Assembly (NCBI GenBank): GCA_028278245.1
Contig: JANQEQ010000131.1
Span: forward strand, 1 to 64,000
DNA from: Phycisphaerales bacterium
GTDB taxonomy: Bacteria > Planctomycetota > Phycisphaerae > Phycisphaerales > SM1A02
DNA length: 64,000 nt
Reading direction: 5' to 3'
Positions 51,857 through 59,536 of this stretch are shown piece after piece (positions within the stretch are counted from its first letter, which is position 1; every line of letters begins with the position of its first letter). Under the pieces are notes generated by a model. The model was not told the origin of the DNA, did not search any database, and saw only the letters and a list, made by a program, of their open reading frames with translations. Position numbers and translations under genes: made by a program.

Positions 51857-52672
51857 ATGAATGCAGAGCCATCCCAATCACCGATTTCCCACACGGCGCC
51901 TGCGACTGAGGCAATTCCTGCACTAATGCAGGATCATGGTGGGCAAATCTACGGACTGGCGTTGCGATTGTGTGGTGATCAGACTAAGGCAGAAGATCTG
52001 GTCCAGGAGACGTTCCTCCAGGCTTATCGGAAGTGGCATCAGTTTGAAGGAAGGTCAAAGCCCTCGACCTGGTTGTATACGATTGCCGCCCGGCTTTGTC
52101 AGCGCATGCAATGTAAAAAATCACATGAGCCGGACCGGGTGCTTTCGTTGGATATGGATTCTGCATTCAGTGCGGGAACAGTACCGGACATCCCCAGCAA
52201 TGATGATGACCCACAGCGTTTACAGATGCGCAGTGAATTGCATGAACATCTTGAACATGCGATTGTCCATCTACCCAGAACATACCGCATGCCGTTGATA
52301 CTGAAAGATATTCTCGGCTTTTCCGTGCAGGAGGTTGCCGAGGTGCTTGGCCTGAAGGAATCGACGGTGAAGACGCGTCTGCACCGGGCTCGTTTGGTAT
52401 TGAGAGAAGAACTTTCAGGCAAGATTCAGCAGCGCGATGCACCGCCCGCAGCCTACACCAAACGCGTGTGTATGGATCTGTTACGTTCCAAGCAGGAAGC
52501 GCTGGATCGTGGGGTTGAGTTTCCCGCAGTTACCCACGACATCTGTGAGCGCTGCAGCGCCATGTTTGCCTCGATGGATCTGACGCGCGATATGTGCATG
52601 GATCTGAGTCAGCAGAGTCTGCCGGAATCGGTGAGCGCAGCTGTCCTGAAAGACATTGCGGGGACAGATTAA
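51857..52672 (+). CDS. ECF sigma factor with a zinc-finger-like C terminus
   Basis: ATG 51857 (271 aa) is preferred over 51809. Region 2: MQDHGGQIYGLALRLCGD, EDLVQETFLQAYRKWHQFEG, STWLYTIAARLC. Region 4: LPRTYRMPLILKDILGFSVQEVAEVLGLKESTVKTRLHRARLVLREEL. After region 4 there is an extra 75-residue extension with KRVCMDLLRSKQEALDRG and HDICERC (His-x2-Cys-x2-Cys), like a fused, altered ZAS anti-sigma zinc motif. No separate anti-sigma gene is adjacent. A role in controlling the vWA genes or itself is plausible. Confidence 0.9.
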   Translation: MNAEPSQSPISHTAPATEAIPALMQDHGGQIYGLALRLCGDQTKAEDLVQETFLQAYRKWHQFEGRSKPSTWLYTIAARLCQRMQCKKSHEPDRVLSLDMDSAFSAGTVPDIPSNDDDPQRLQMRSELHEHLEHAIVHLPRTYRMPLILKDILGFSVQEVAEVLGLKESTVKTRLHRARLVLREELSGKIQQRDAPPAAYTKRVCMDLLRSKQEALDRGVEFPAVTHDICERCSAMFASMDLTRDMCMDLSQQSLPESVSAAVLKDIAGTD

Positions 52673-52872
52673 GGCTGGCCAAGTTTCGCTCGAATGAAGT
52701 AGTTGCTATCGTTTGAACAAATGATGTAATCCACACCACATGTCAATCCCCACGTATGTAAGGACAAGCGTGTTGGAACACATAGTGTAATTCAAGATAT
52801 TTTATAATAGATTCTTGATTGATTATTGTATGGGTCAGAATCGTTTGGCCGCTGTGGTTCGAGCATATTTAA

Positions 52873-53838
52873 TCACTCACTAACCGCAACGTCACGAGAA
52901 CCATCTCCAAAGTCGATACCAATCAAGTTGGTGATTGAATCAGAAACTTGAACAGTGTACCCTCTGAATGTTACGAATTGTCCGGAACCCCCCATCAGAA
53001 CAAGGTACTGATCCGGAAGAATGTAATACCGAAATGCTTTTGTATTTGGCAAACATTTCCGATGTATGCCAGGAGAATGCTTTCTAATGTGTTTGTCAAT
53101 TTCTTTGAATCGCTCTTTGCGGCCTACGGCGATTGCAATGGCTGCTGCGCGGTCTGCTTCGTTGATCGCTTTAAGTGCAGGGAATACCTCATAGAAGTGC
53201 GTAAATTCGCCCTTCTGACAGAAAAATTGCCAAAGTAGATTGGTGATTTCCTTTAAAGATTTTTGAATATCCTCACCAATCGCACTGCCTATTCCTTTGG
53301 CCATTCCAATAAGAAATCCAGTTGTGGCTAAGGGTATAGCGATGTTGATGGCCTTGCTTGCACAATTTGCCTGTCCGTCAACCTCATAAAATTGACGAAT
53401 ATTTGGTGGATATAGTTCTGGTGCTTCACATAAAGATATACTGCGTTGATGCATCATCGGTGCAAGATTTATCCGAAGGAATTCTCTGATGAATTGATAG
53501 GATCCTCGATTAGTTTGAACAGCATTTAAAATGAGTTCGGCAAGTAGTCGATTCCTATCAGCTTCTGGGATAGCTTTCTGCAATACAGCAAGTGCGATTA
53601 CCTTGTCTGTAGCCCACTGATGCTCATCAATATTCGGTACGTATTTCAGATGTGTTTCATATTCAAGATATTCCTTGAACATATTTCTGGCATTCGAGAT
53701 TAATGGTATTAATACTCGCTCGGCTTTCACTTTATCTTTGCCAAATAGGCGTTCAGTCAATCCTTTCGGGAGTGCCCTCATGACATCTTTCGGGATGACG
53801 AGTTCATCGGGTCGTGGTTGTGGCTTCTTCTGGCTCAT
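52873..53838 (-). CDS. Uncharacterised 321-aa protein in an A+T-rich pair
   Basis: No family recognised. The protein begins with a polar, Pro/Lys-rich segment, then a mostly helical region (about 30-170), a hydrophobic Gly-rich stretch (INIAIPLATTGFLIGMAKGIGSAIG), a helical region (NEADRAAAIAIAVGRKERFKEIDKHI) and a C-terminal beta-rich part (AFRYYILPDQYLVLMGGSGQFVTFRGYTV). Its base composition is visibly more A+T-rich than the neighbours', and its codon use differs. The start overlaps the methyltransferase stop as ATGA, so the two are co-translated. This, with the isolated setting, suggests a transferred module. Confidence 0.65.
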   Translation of the reverse strand: MSQKKPQPRPDELVIPKDVMRALPKGLTERLFGKDKVKAERVLIPLISNARNMFKEYLEYETHLKYVPNIDEHQWATDKVIALAVLQKAIPEADRNRLLAELILNAVQTNRGSYQFIREFLRINLAPMMHQRSISLCEAPELYPPNIRQFYEVDGQANCASKAINIAIPLATTGFLIGMAKGIGSAIGEDIQKSLKEITNLLWQFFCQKGEFTHFYEVFPALKAINEADRAAAIAIAVGRKERFKEIDKHIRKHSPGIHRKCLPNTKAFRYYILPDQYLVLMGGSGQFVTFRGYTVQVSDSITNLIGIDFGDGSRDVAVSE

Positions 53839-54659
53839 TCCTTGGTTTCCTTTATCCCAGACACCCCAAATACAGTGCCACCCATTTCTTTGAATCTATG
53901 ACGACAATTTTCGATGAGTTCCGTTACTTTTCCAGACTTGATATCGCTGTTGAGTTGTTTCAGGCCGATCGAGATTTCTTCGTCTTTTAGATAGCTGAAT
54001 TCCGAGAATGAACGTCGGAAAGTAGGATCAAGTGGTGCAGTGGGTTTATAGAAATCCTTAATCATCGGATCATCGAGTGGTTTGGCAATCACGGATTTCA
54101 ATCCAGCACATTTCATCCATTCACACACCTGTGCAATCCTTGGTTGAATCTCAAGCTTTATACGTAATGCATTTGGGAAATATGTCCAGAACCAGACAGC
54201 CATATTTTGTTCCGGATCACGCTGTACTATTGCAACAGGTCCGGACTTTACTACGCGAACGGCTTCTGCAATCGCCTTTAAACGTAATATATCTCTTTCT
54301 CTTTGAGGTGTTGTAGTATTCGCACCGACATGGTGCAGTGATTGTACGAAGTAGGCACCGGAAAAATTTGAATCCGGGAAAGGAAGCGAAACCATATCAC
54401 CACAGACTACTTCAGCAATTCGGGAAGTTGCGATATCGAGCATCCCCTGGCTCAGATCAAGTCCAACGACACCCTGGCCCTTGAATACTGCTTTTTCGTA
54501 TTGACCAGTACCACACCCGATACTAAGTATTTTACCTTTACTGCGAGCTCTGTTAAATACACCTGTGAGAAATGCAACGACTTCAGCGCCGGGATTTCTC
54601 ATCGTGTCATAATCGCCAGCTTGATTATTATAATCTGTCAATGTCTGCCACTTCGCCAT
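53835..54659 (-). CDS. Class I SAM-dependent methyltransferase (UbiE-like fold) of an A+T-rich pair
   Basis: A 274-aa methyltransferase. Motif I: ILSIGCGTGQYEKAVFKG, followed by GVVGLDLSQGMLDIATSR, CGDMVSLPFPDSNFSGAYFVQSLHHV and VRVVKSGPVAIVQRDPEQ. The C-terminal half (about 180-274) has no clear match. The substrate is unknown. It is the first gene of the pair and its codon use and A+T richness match the 321-aa partner, unlike the flanking genes. It may modify the partner protein, a small molecule or a lipid; that is guesswork. Confidence 0.85.
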   Translation of the reverse strand: MAKWQTLTDYNNQAGDYDTMRNPGAEVVAFLTGVFNRARSKGKILSIGCGTGQYEKAVFKGQGVVGLDLSQGMLDIATSRIAEVVCGDMVSLPFPDSNFSGAYFVQSLHHVGANTTTPQRERDILRLKAIAEAVRVVKSGPVAIVQRDPEQNMAVWFWTYFPNALRIKLEIQPRIAQVCEWMKCAGLKSVIAKPLDDPMIKDFYKPTAPLDPTFRRSFSEFSYLKDEEISIGLKQLNSDIKSGKVTELIENCRHRFKEMGGTVFGVSGIKETKE

Positions 54660-54814
54660 ACTTATGCTTTCGTTAGGCCCATCGCTTGCTTCTATGTGCG
54701 TCTATCTATTGAGGATTTCTCACTCCATCCAATTGTACGTTATGGGAGCCCGCTCATTGTAAGTGTACAATTCGAGAGAATTTCATCAGAGGAAAAACCT
54801 ATTGTACTGGAAAA

Positions 54815-55528
54815 CTAGTCTTCGCTGCGGCCGAGTGTCTGATTCGTCAGTGTGAGTTGTTCTTCGTTGAGGATGAAATCGTGAACAATCACACGACGAC
54901 CATCGGCCAGTGGTATCTCAGGTTCCAGCGCCGTGCGACCCAGCAGAATATCAAGCAGCGGTTGCATTGCCTGCTGTATATCCGAGCCATTCGGAGCTAC
55001 ACCTTCCAGAATCTCCAGCAACTTCTGAGCCGGATCGCCTGAAATCGGCACCCGGCCGAGGCTCAATCGCGTTGTATCAAAGCGAAGCTTTCCCTCGGAA
55101 AGTTGTGGTTCCAATTGCACAACAAGCACGCGCCCGCCGGTTTGCGGTCCCAGATCCAGGGCAACATCAAAACGACCCAATCGCATCTTCACCTGCGGCG
55201 GTCCCAGATCCGTCGGCCATTGCTGACCGCGCTCATGCGCCAACCATTCGGGCAATCGGGAGGAAAGCCAGTTATTGATGTCATCCTCGGTGAGTTGCAC
55301 CGACCATTGCTCGGACTGCGGGCGGACTTTTTGCGCCTGGACAACGACGCCGTACTCAAAACGATCAGCCCGTTCGATGTTTTGCGCTACTTGTGGATCA
55401 GGTGGCTGATACCACGACGGTGCCAGGGATGATCGCCACCACAGTAAAACGACTGCGGCCAGAATGAGCAGCATGATTACGGCACATCCAATTCGCAGTC
55501 GTTTCAAACGTCGAGGTGGTTTTGACAT
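54815..55528 (-). CDS. Membrane-anchored protein of unknown function
   Basis: A 237-aa protein with a basic N terminus (PPRRLKRLRIG) and a membrane helix at about 13-31 (CAVIMLLILAAVVLLWW), then an outside domain. The outside domain includes WSVQLTEDDINNWLSSRLPEWL, RLGRFDVALDLGP and LVVQLEPQL, a layout similar to small lipid-binding/YpmS-type anchored proteins, although this is only a weak resemblance. It lies 45 bases upstream of the M3-FKBP gene stop region, in the same orientation, and is next to the A+T-rich pair on the other side. Confidence 0.7.
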   Translation of the reverse strand: MSKPPRRLKRLRIGCAVIMLLILAAVVLLWWRSSLAPSWYQPPDPQVAQNIERADRFEYGVVVQAQKVRPQSEQWSVQLTEDDINNWLSSRLPEWLAHERGQQWPTDLGPPQVKMRLGRFDVALDLGPQTGGRVLVVQLEPQLSEGKLRFDTTRLSLGRVPISGDPAQKLLEILEGVAPNGSDIQQAMQPLLDILLGRTALEPEIPLADGRRVIVHDFILNEEQLTLTNQTLGRSED

Positions 55529-55573
55529 GGCCTGAGACTTTCAGTGAGCCATGTGCATTCTACTGTGGCTCCA

Positions 55574-57988
55574 TCAGTTCGATACGATGTCCAGCAGCTC
55601 CACGTCAAAAATGAGCGTGGACTTGGGGGGAATACCCGATCGCCCCCGCTCACCATAAGCCAGTTGATGGGGGATGATTAGCTTTCGCTTACCGCCGATC
55701 CGCATTGAACCGACACCTTCCGTCCAACCCTTGATGACACGATTCAGAGCGAAATTAATCGGTTGACCCCGGTCAACTGAACTGTCAAATATGTTGCCAT
55801 CGGTGAAGTAGCCAGTGTAATGCACGCGCACAACGGTGGAGGAATCAGTTGGCATGGCACCTTCGCCAACCACGATGTCGTAGTACATCAGTCCACTGTC
55901 AGTCACGACCGGATCACCTTTGACCGGCTCACCGGGATAATCGGCCACTTTGGAAGACGATCCAGTTTCCAGACCAAGGTGTTTCAGGTAAGCGTCCATT
56001 TGTGGTTCGCGGCCAAGGAAATTGCGAAGCATATCCATGCCGTCGACGGTTCCGCCGCGGGAGAGGATAGCTTTTCGGAATTTCATGCCCGCTTCGGGAT
56101 TCATCAAACCCATTTCCTCGAAGATCTGGAAACAATCGCAGGAGTAGACCAGCGACCACTGGTAACCGTAATAGCTGGCGATGTAGTTGGTCAGATGATG
56201 GAAACCAGCATGGACGTATGTTCCTTCAACGCCGTCGTACTTTTCAACCTCATCCTGCAGATCAAGCGTGATCTGGGTGGAATCGATGTCCTCTCCCGGT
56301 TGCAGCAGGTTGAACGCCTGATCGATCATGCCGTAGTAGAATTGACGCTCTGCCAGCATGCCTGATGCGAACTGACGAGCCGCCAGCATTCCCTCCAGTA
56401 ATTCGTCTGGCAGAGGTTCGCCGGTTTCATAATGCAGGGCAAAGGTACGCAACACATCCGCATCCCAGCACCAGTTTTCATACATCTGTGAGGGCAGCTC
56501 GACGAAGTCGCGCTCAGTTGATGTGCCGGAGAATCGCGAGGTGGTTGCCTCGGTAAGAACGGTGTGGAGGAAGTGGCCGAATTCGTGGAACAATGTGGTC
56601 ACTTCTTCATGGCTCAGCAGTGATGGCTTGTCAGCGGTAGGTTTCGTGAAGTTACACTGCACAACCGCGCGCGGTTTGGTGATGGATCCGTCCAGCCAGA
56701 CTTTGCGCGGCATGAATCCCCATTGAAAAGCGCCGGAAGCCTTGTTCGGCCGGGGGTGGAAGTCGATGTACACTTCACCCAGCATTTCGCCACTTGCTTT
56801 GTCGTAGGTGCGGTAGAACACTACATCTTCGTGCCAGAAGGGAAGTCCCTCCGCTTTGGCTTTCTCGGTTTCGTTGACAAAATTGATGCCGAACAACGTG
56901 CTGAAGACATCAAACATCCCCTCAGTGACCTGCTCCAGCGGGAAGTACTCGCGGATCTTTTCCGTGTCTACGGTATAGTCGCGCTTCTTCAGCAGGTTTT
57001 CGTAATACCAGTAATCCCAGGCAAAGAAATCCGCATCGGGATCGCCGAGGTCTTCGCGTTTGGCATCACGGAGTTGGGCAAAATCAAGGTCCGATTTCTT
57101 TCGTACCAGTGGTCGTACCTGATCATAAAAGGCTTTGACAGTGTCCGCATTTTTCGTCATGAGGATTTCAGTCTGAAAGTCAGCCGAATGCCGATAGCCC
57201 AGCAACGATGCTGCCTTGGCCCGGAGTTTGAGGATTTTCTCAAACAGAGCGACGTTTTTCTGGCCGCCCTCACGCTTGTATGCCACCCATACTTTTTTCC
57301 GTGTCGTTTCACTTGGGCACAGCATCCAGATGCGCATCACCGTCGGACCGTCCATTCCGACAATGTACAAGTCGGCAGAGCGCTCCAGGCCTTCAAGGAA
57401 ATCATCCGGCATGCCTGCTAGTTCCTCAGCCGTCAGGAGTGTGGTCGTTTCATCTTCACGAATGTTGCGGGGGAATTCGATGGATAACTTCGATAGCTCC
57501 AACTGAACTTCCTTGAGTTCCTCCCGTTTTTCAGGAGGAAGCTCCATACCCGCTCGTCGATAGTCGCGCAGCATGAACTTGAGCAGACGAGCTTTTTCAC
57601 CGGTGAGTGGGGGATTCGTATCAGCGTAAGCCTTTATCGCCAGGTAAAGATCCTCATTCAGTCCAAGATCGATGAACCATGCTGACTTTGCTTCGGCAAC
57701 TTCGTTTCCCAGCTCACGCGCCTGGGCAACAGGGGAAAGATACGCCATGACGTGGTAAAATGTTGTTTCGATCTCCAGCCGGGCAAGCATATCATCCAGC
57801 GCGCCGATCGTATTCTCGTAGGTGCGTTGATCATCCGGAATATCGATGACTTCCTGGATCCGCGCATCAGCCCAGTCGAGCCACTCTTTCCACGTTTGGG
57901 ATTCTTGCGCCTGCGCGGCAAAGGTTAGAAATGCCAGCACGGTGAGAACCGTGACGAAAAGTTGCTTGAAGTGATGAGTGCATCTCAT
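55574..57988 (-). CDS. Secreted M3-family metallopeptidase fused to a C-terminal FKBP domain
   Basis: ATG 57988 (804 aa) gives a signal peptide (FVTVLTVLAFLTFAAQAQ). Residues about 25-680 match the M3 thimet oligopeptidase/oligopeptidase F-like fold: the zinc motif HEFGHFLH lies at 468-475, with TSTERDFVELPSQMYENW and GVEGTYVHAGFHHLTNYIASYYGYQWSLVYS downstream. After a linker (DYPGEPVKGDPVVTDS), residues 699-804 are a complete FKBP peptidyl-prolyl isomerase (VRVHYTGYFTDGNIFDSS, VIKGWTEGVGSMRIGG, LIIPHQLAYGERGRSGIPP, LIFDVELL). The linker and FKBP closely match those of the next gene. A peptidase-isomerase fusion of this kind is unusual; both parts look intact, so it should be active outside the cytoplasm. 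Confidence 0.92.
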   Translation of the reverse strand: MRCTHHFKQLFVTVLTVLAFLTFAAQAQESQTWKEWLDWADARIQEVIDIPDDQRTYENTIGALDDMLARLEIETTFYHVMAYLSPVAQARELGNEVAEAKSAWFIDLGLNEDLYLAIKAYADTNPPLTGEKARLLKFMLRDYRRAGMELPPEKREELKEVQLELSKLSIEFPRNIREDETTTLLTAEELAGMPDDFLEGLERSADLYIVGMDGPTVMRIWMLCPSETTRKKVWVAYKREGGQKNVALFEKILKLRAKAASLLGYRHSADFQTEILMTKNADTVKAFYDQVRPLVRKKSDLDFAQLRDAKREDLGDPDADFFAWDYWYYENLLKKRDYTVDTEKIREYFPLEQVTEGMFDVFSTLFGINFVNETEKAKAEGLPFWHEDVVFYRTYDKASGEMLGEVYIDFHPRPNKASGAFQWGFMPRKVWLDGSITKPRAVVQCNFTKPTADKPSLLSHEEVTTLFHEFGHFLHTVLTEATTSRFSGTSTERDFVELPSQMYENWCWDADVLRTFALHYETGEPLPDELLEGMLAARQFASGMLAERQFYYGMIDQAFNLLQPGEDIDSTQITLDLQDEVEKYDGVEGTYVHAGFHHLTNYIASYYGYQWSLVYSCDCFQIFEEMGLMNPEAGMKFRKAILSRGGTVDGMDMLRNFLGREPQMDAYLKHLGLETGSSSKVADYPGEPVKGDPVVTDSGLMYYDIVVGEGAMPTDSSTVVRVHYTGYFTDGNIFDSSVDRGQPINFALNRVIKGWTEGVGSMRIGGKRKLIIPHQLAYGERGRSGIPPKSTLIFDVELLDIVSN

Positions 57989-58104
57989 AATAGAATTCTC
58001 TTCCGGGTGAATATCAAAGATTAACAAAATGTCGATGGTTGACAGTTAAACCAGTTACGGCGTTCCCGCATAGTCATGATGAAGCGTGCGGATCACGATT
58101 GCGA

Positions 58105-59307
58105 TCAATCCTCTTCATGGTCATGATCTTCTTCGTGATCGTGATCGTGATCATGATCGTGCTCCTGTTCCTGCTTCTGGGTAGGAGCCTGATTGATCTT
58201 TACCGAGTGTCCGGTTCCGGGTTCCGCGGGTTTGACGATTTCCAGCAATTCCACATCAAAGACAAGCAGTGCTTTGGCAGGAATTCCCCGATTGCCGCGC
58301 TCACCGTAAGCCAGTTCGTATGGGATGATAAGCTTACGCTTCCCGCCTACCTTCATGGAGGTAAGCCCCTCCGTCCAGCCGGCAATCACGCGGTTCAAGC
58401 CGAAATCAACCGGTTCGCCTCGGTTTACGGAGCTGTCGAACACTGATCCATCGTTGAGATAGCCCGTGTAATGCACCTTGACTTCTGCTTCCGGGCCGGA
58501 TGGTTGTTCGCCCTCACCTACAACCAGGTCGTAATACTTCAATCCGGATTCGGTTACGACCGGCTCGCCTTCCACCGGTTCGCCGGGTAGCTCTTCCGGT
58601 TCAGTCATGAATGGATCGACCCCGAGCACCTCGACATCAATCACCACCAGTGCATTGGCGGGAATATCCGGCCTTCCCTGCTCACCAAAGGCCAGAGGCG
58701 CAGGGATGATGAGCTTTCGCATGGATCCCTTGGACAATCCCTGCATGCCTTCGCTCCAGCCGGGGAAAAACATAGTGGTCAGATAGGTCGGTGGTGTGTC
58801 GGCATCACTGGAACTCCACAATTTGGATCCATCGATGAGGTAAGCATCGAATTCAAGCTGAACGGCGCTGTCTGTGTCGACGGTTCGCTTCTCGTCACCT
58901 ATTTCGATATCGAAATACATGAGGCCGCTTTCGGTCTGTTCCCAGTCGCCCTCTACCTGAATGCCGGGGAAGCGCGATACCATTGTTTCGCTGATGACTT
59001 TCCCGGTTTCCGTATTGATAACGATGCTGTGTGCCTGAAATTTGTTATGCACAATGACGGTGTAAGTCGGAGGAGAATCAGAGAGGTTGAGGGTGACATC
59101 GCTTGCCCTCCCATCCTCCATCCTCTTTTCTGCGATTTGAATGGCCTCCGTTATGGTCATTGAACATTTATGGACTGCCTGGGCCGTCTCTTCGGTTCGA
59201 GGGGGAAGGGCGCTGTAATCGACGTCCGGATCGATCGCGACAGCATTTGAGGTCGCCGCAGCCAGAATCGTGAGACCGACGAAAAAGCGGAATGATGAAT
59301 GCCACAT
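58105..59307 (-). CDS. PepSY-like domain plus two FKBP domains and a His/Asp/Glu-rich tail
   Basis: A 400-aa secreted protein (signal [17 protein letters not shown]). Residues about 50-110 resemble a PepSY-like domain ([16 protein letters not shown] and [15 protein letters not shown]). FKBP 1 (about 128-230) is degenerate: [21 protein letters not shown] replaces the usual YTGYL..G..FDSS, while [21 protein letters not shown] remains. FKBP 2 (about 255-360) is canonical. The end ([18 protein letters not shown]) is a SlyD-like metal-binding tail encoded by a GATCAT/GATCGT-like 6-bp repeat. It is co-directional with the M3-FKBP gene, 116 bases upstream of it; the shared linker suggests module copying. 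Confidence 0.92.
   Translation of the reverse strand: MWHSSFRFFVGLTILAAATSNAVAIDPDVDYSALPPRTEETAQAVHKCSMTITEAIQIAEKRMEDGRASDVTLNLSDSPPTYTVIVHNKFQAHSIVINTETGKVISETMVSRFPGIQVEGDWEQTESGLMYFDIEIGDEKRTVDTDSAVQLEFDAYLIDGSKLWSSSDADTPPTYLTTMFFPGWSEGMQGLSKGSMRKLIIPAPLAFGEQGRPDIPANALVVIDVEVLGVDPFMTEPEELPGEPVEGEPVVTESGLKYYDLVVGEGEQPSGPEAEVKVHYTGYLNDGSVFDSSVNRGEPVDFGLNRVIAGWTEGLTSMKVGGKRKLIIPYELAYGERGNRGIPAKALLVFDVELLEIVKPAEPGTGHSVKINQAPTQKQEQEHDHDHDHDHEEDHDHEED
58125..58165. repeat. 6-bp repeat encoding the His/Asp tail
   Basis: The plus strand shows GATCGTGATCATGATCGT-like units that encode alternating His and Asp on the minus strand. Its size would change readily by slippage, so tail length may vary between strains. 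Confidence 0.55.
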
Positions 59308-59536
59308 GATTTAACCTGCCTGTTTCTGTTGTCCTGAAACCGACAGACACCCGCCTGCCGGTGATGATTAGTCCTATAGGGTAGCGGATTCAGTCGGTTG
59401 CGGCTTCCCCGGATTAACCTCTTTCTTGCGCAGGGCAGCGTGTTTGTAGGGCTGACAGGCATGAGGACACGATGAACACAGTACAATTCCCTGTGCTCCC
59501 CAGGTCAGATCCTCACCGATGAATACCGCGACCCAC

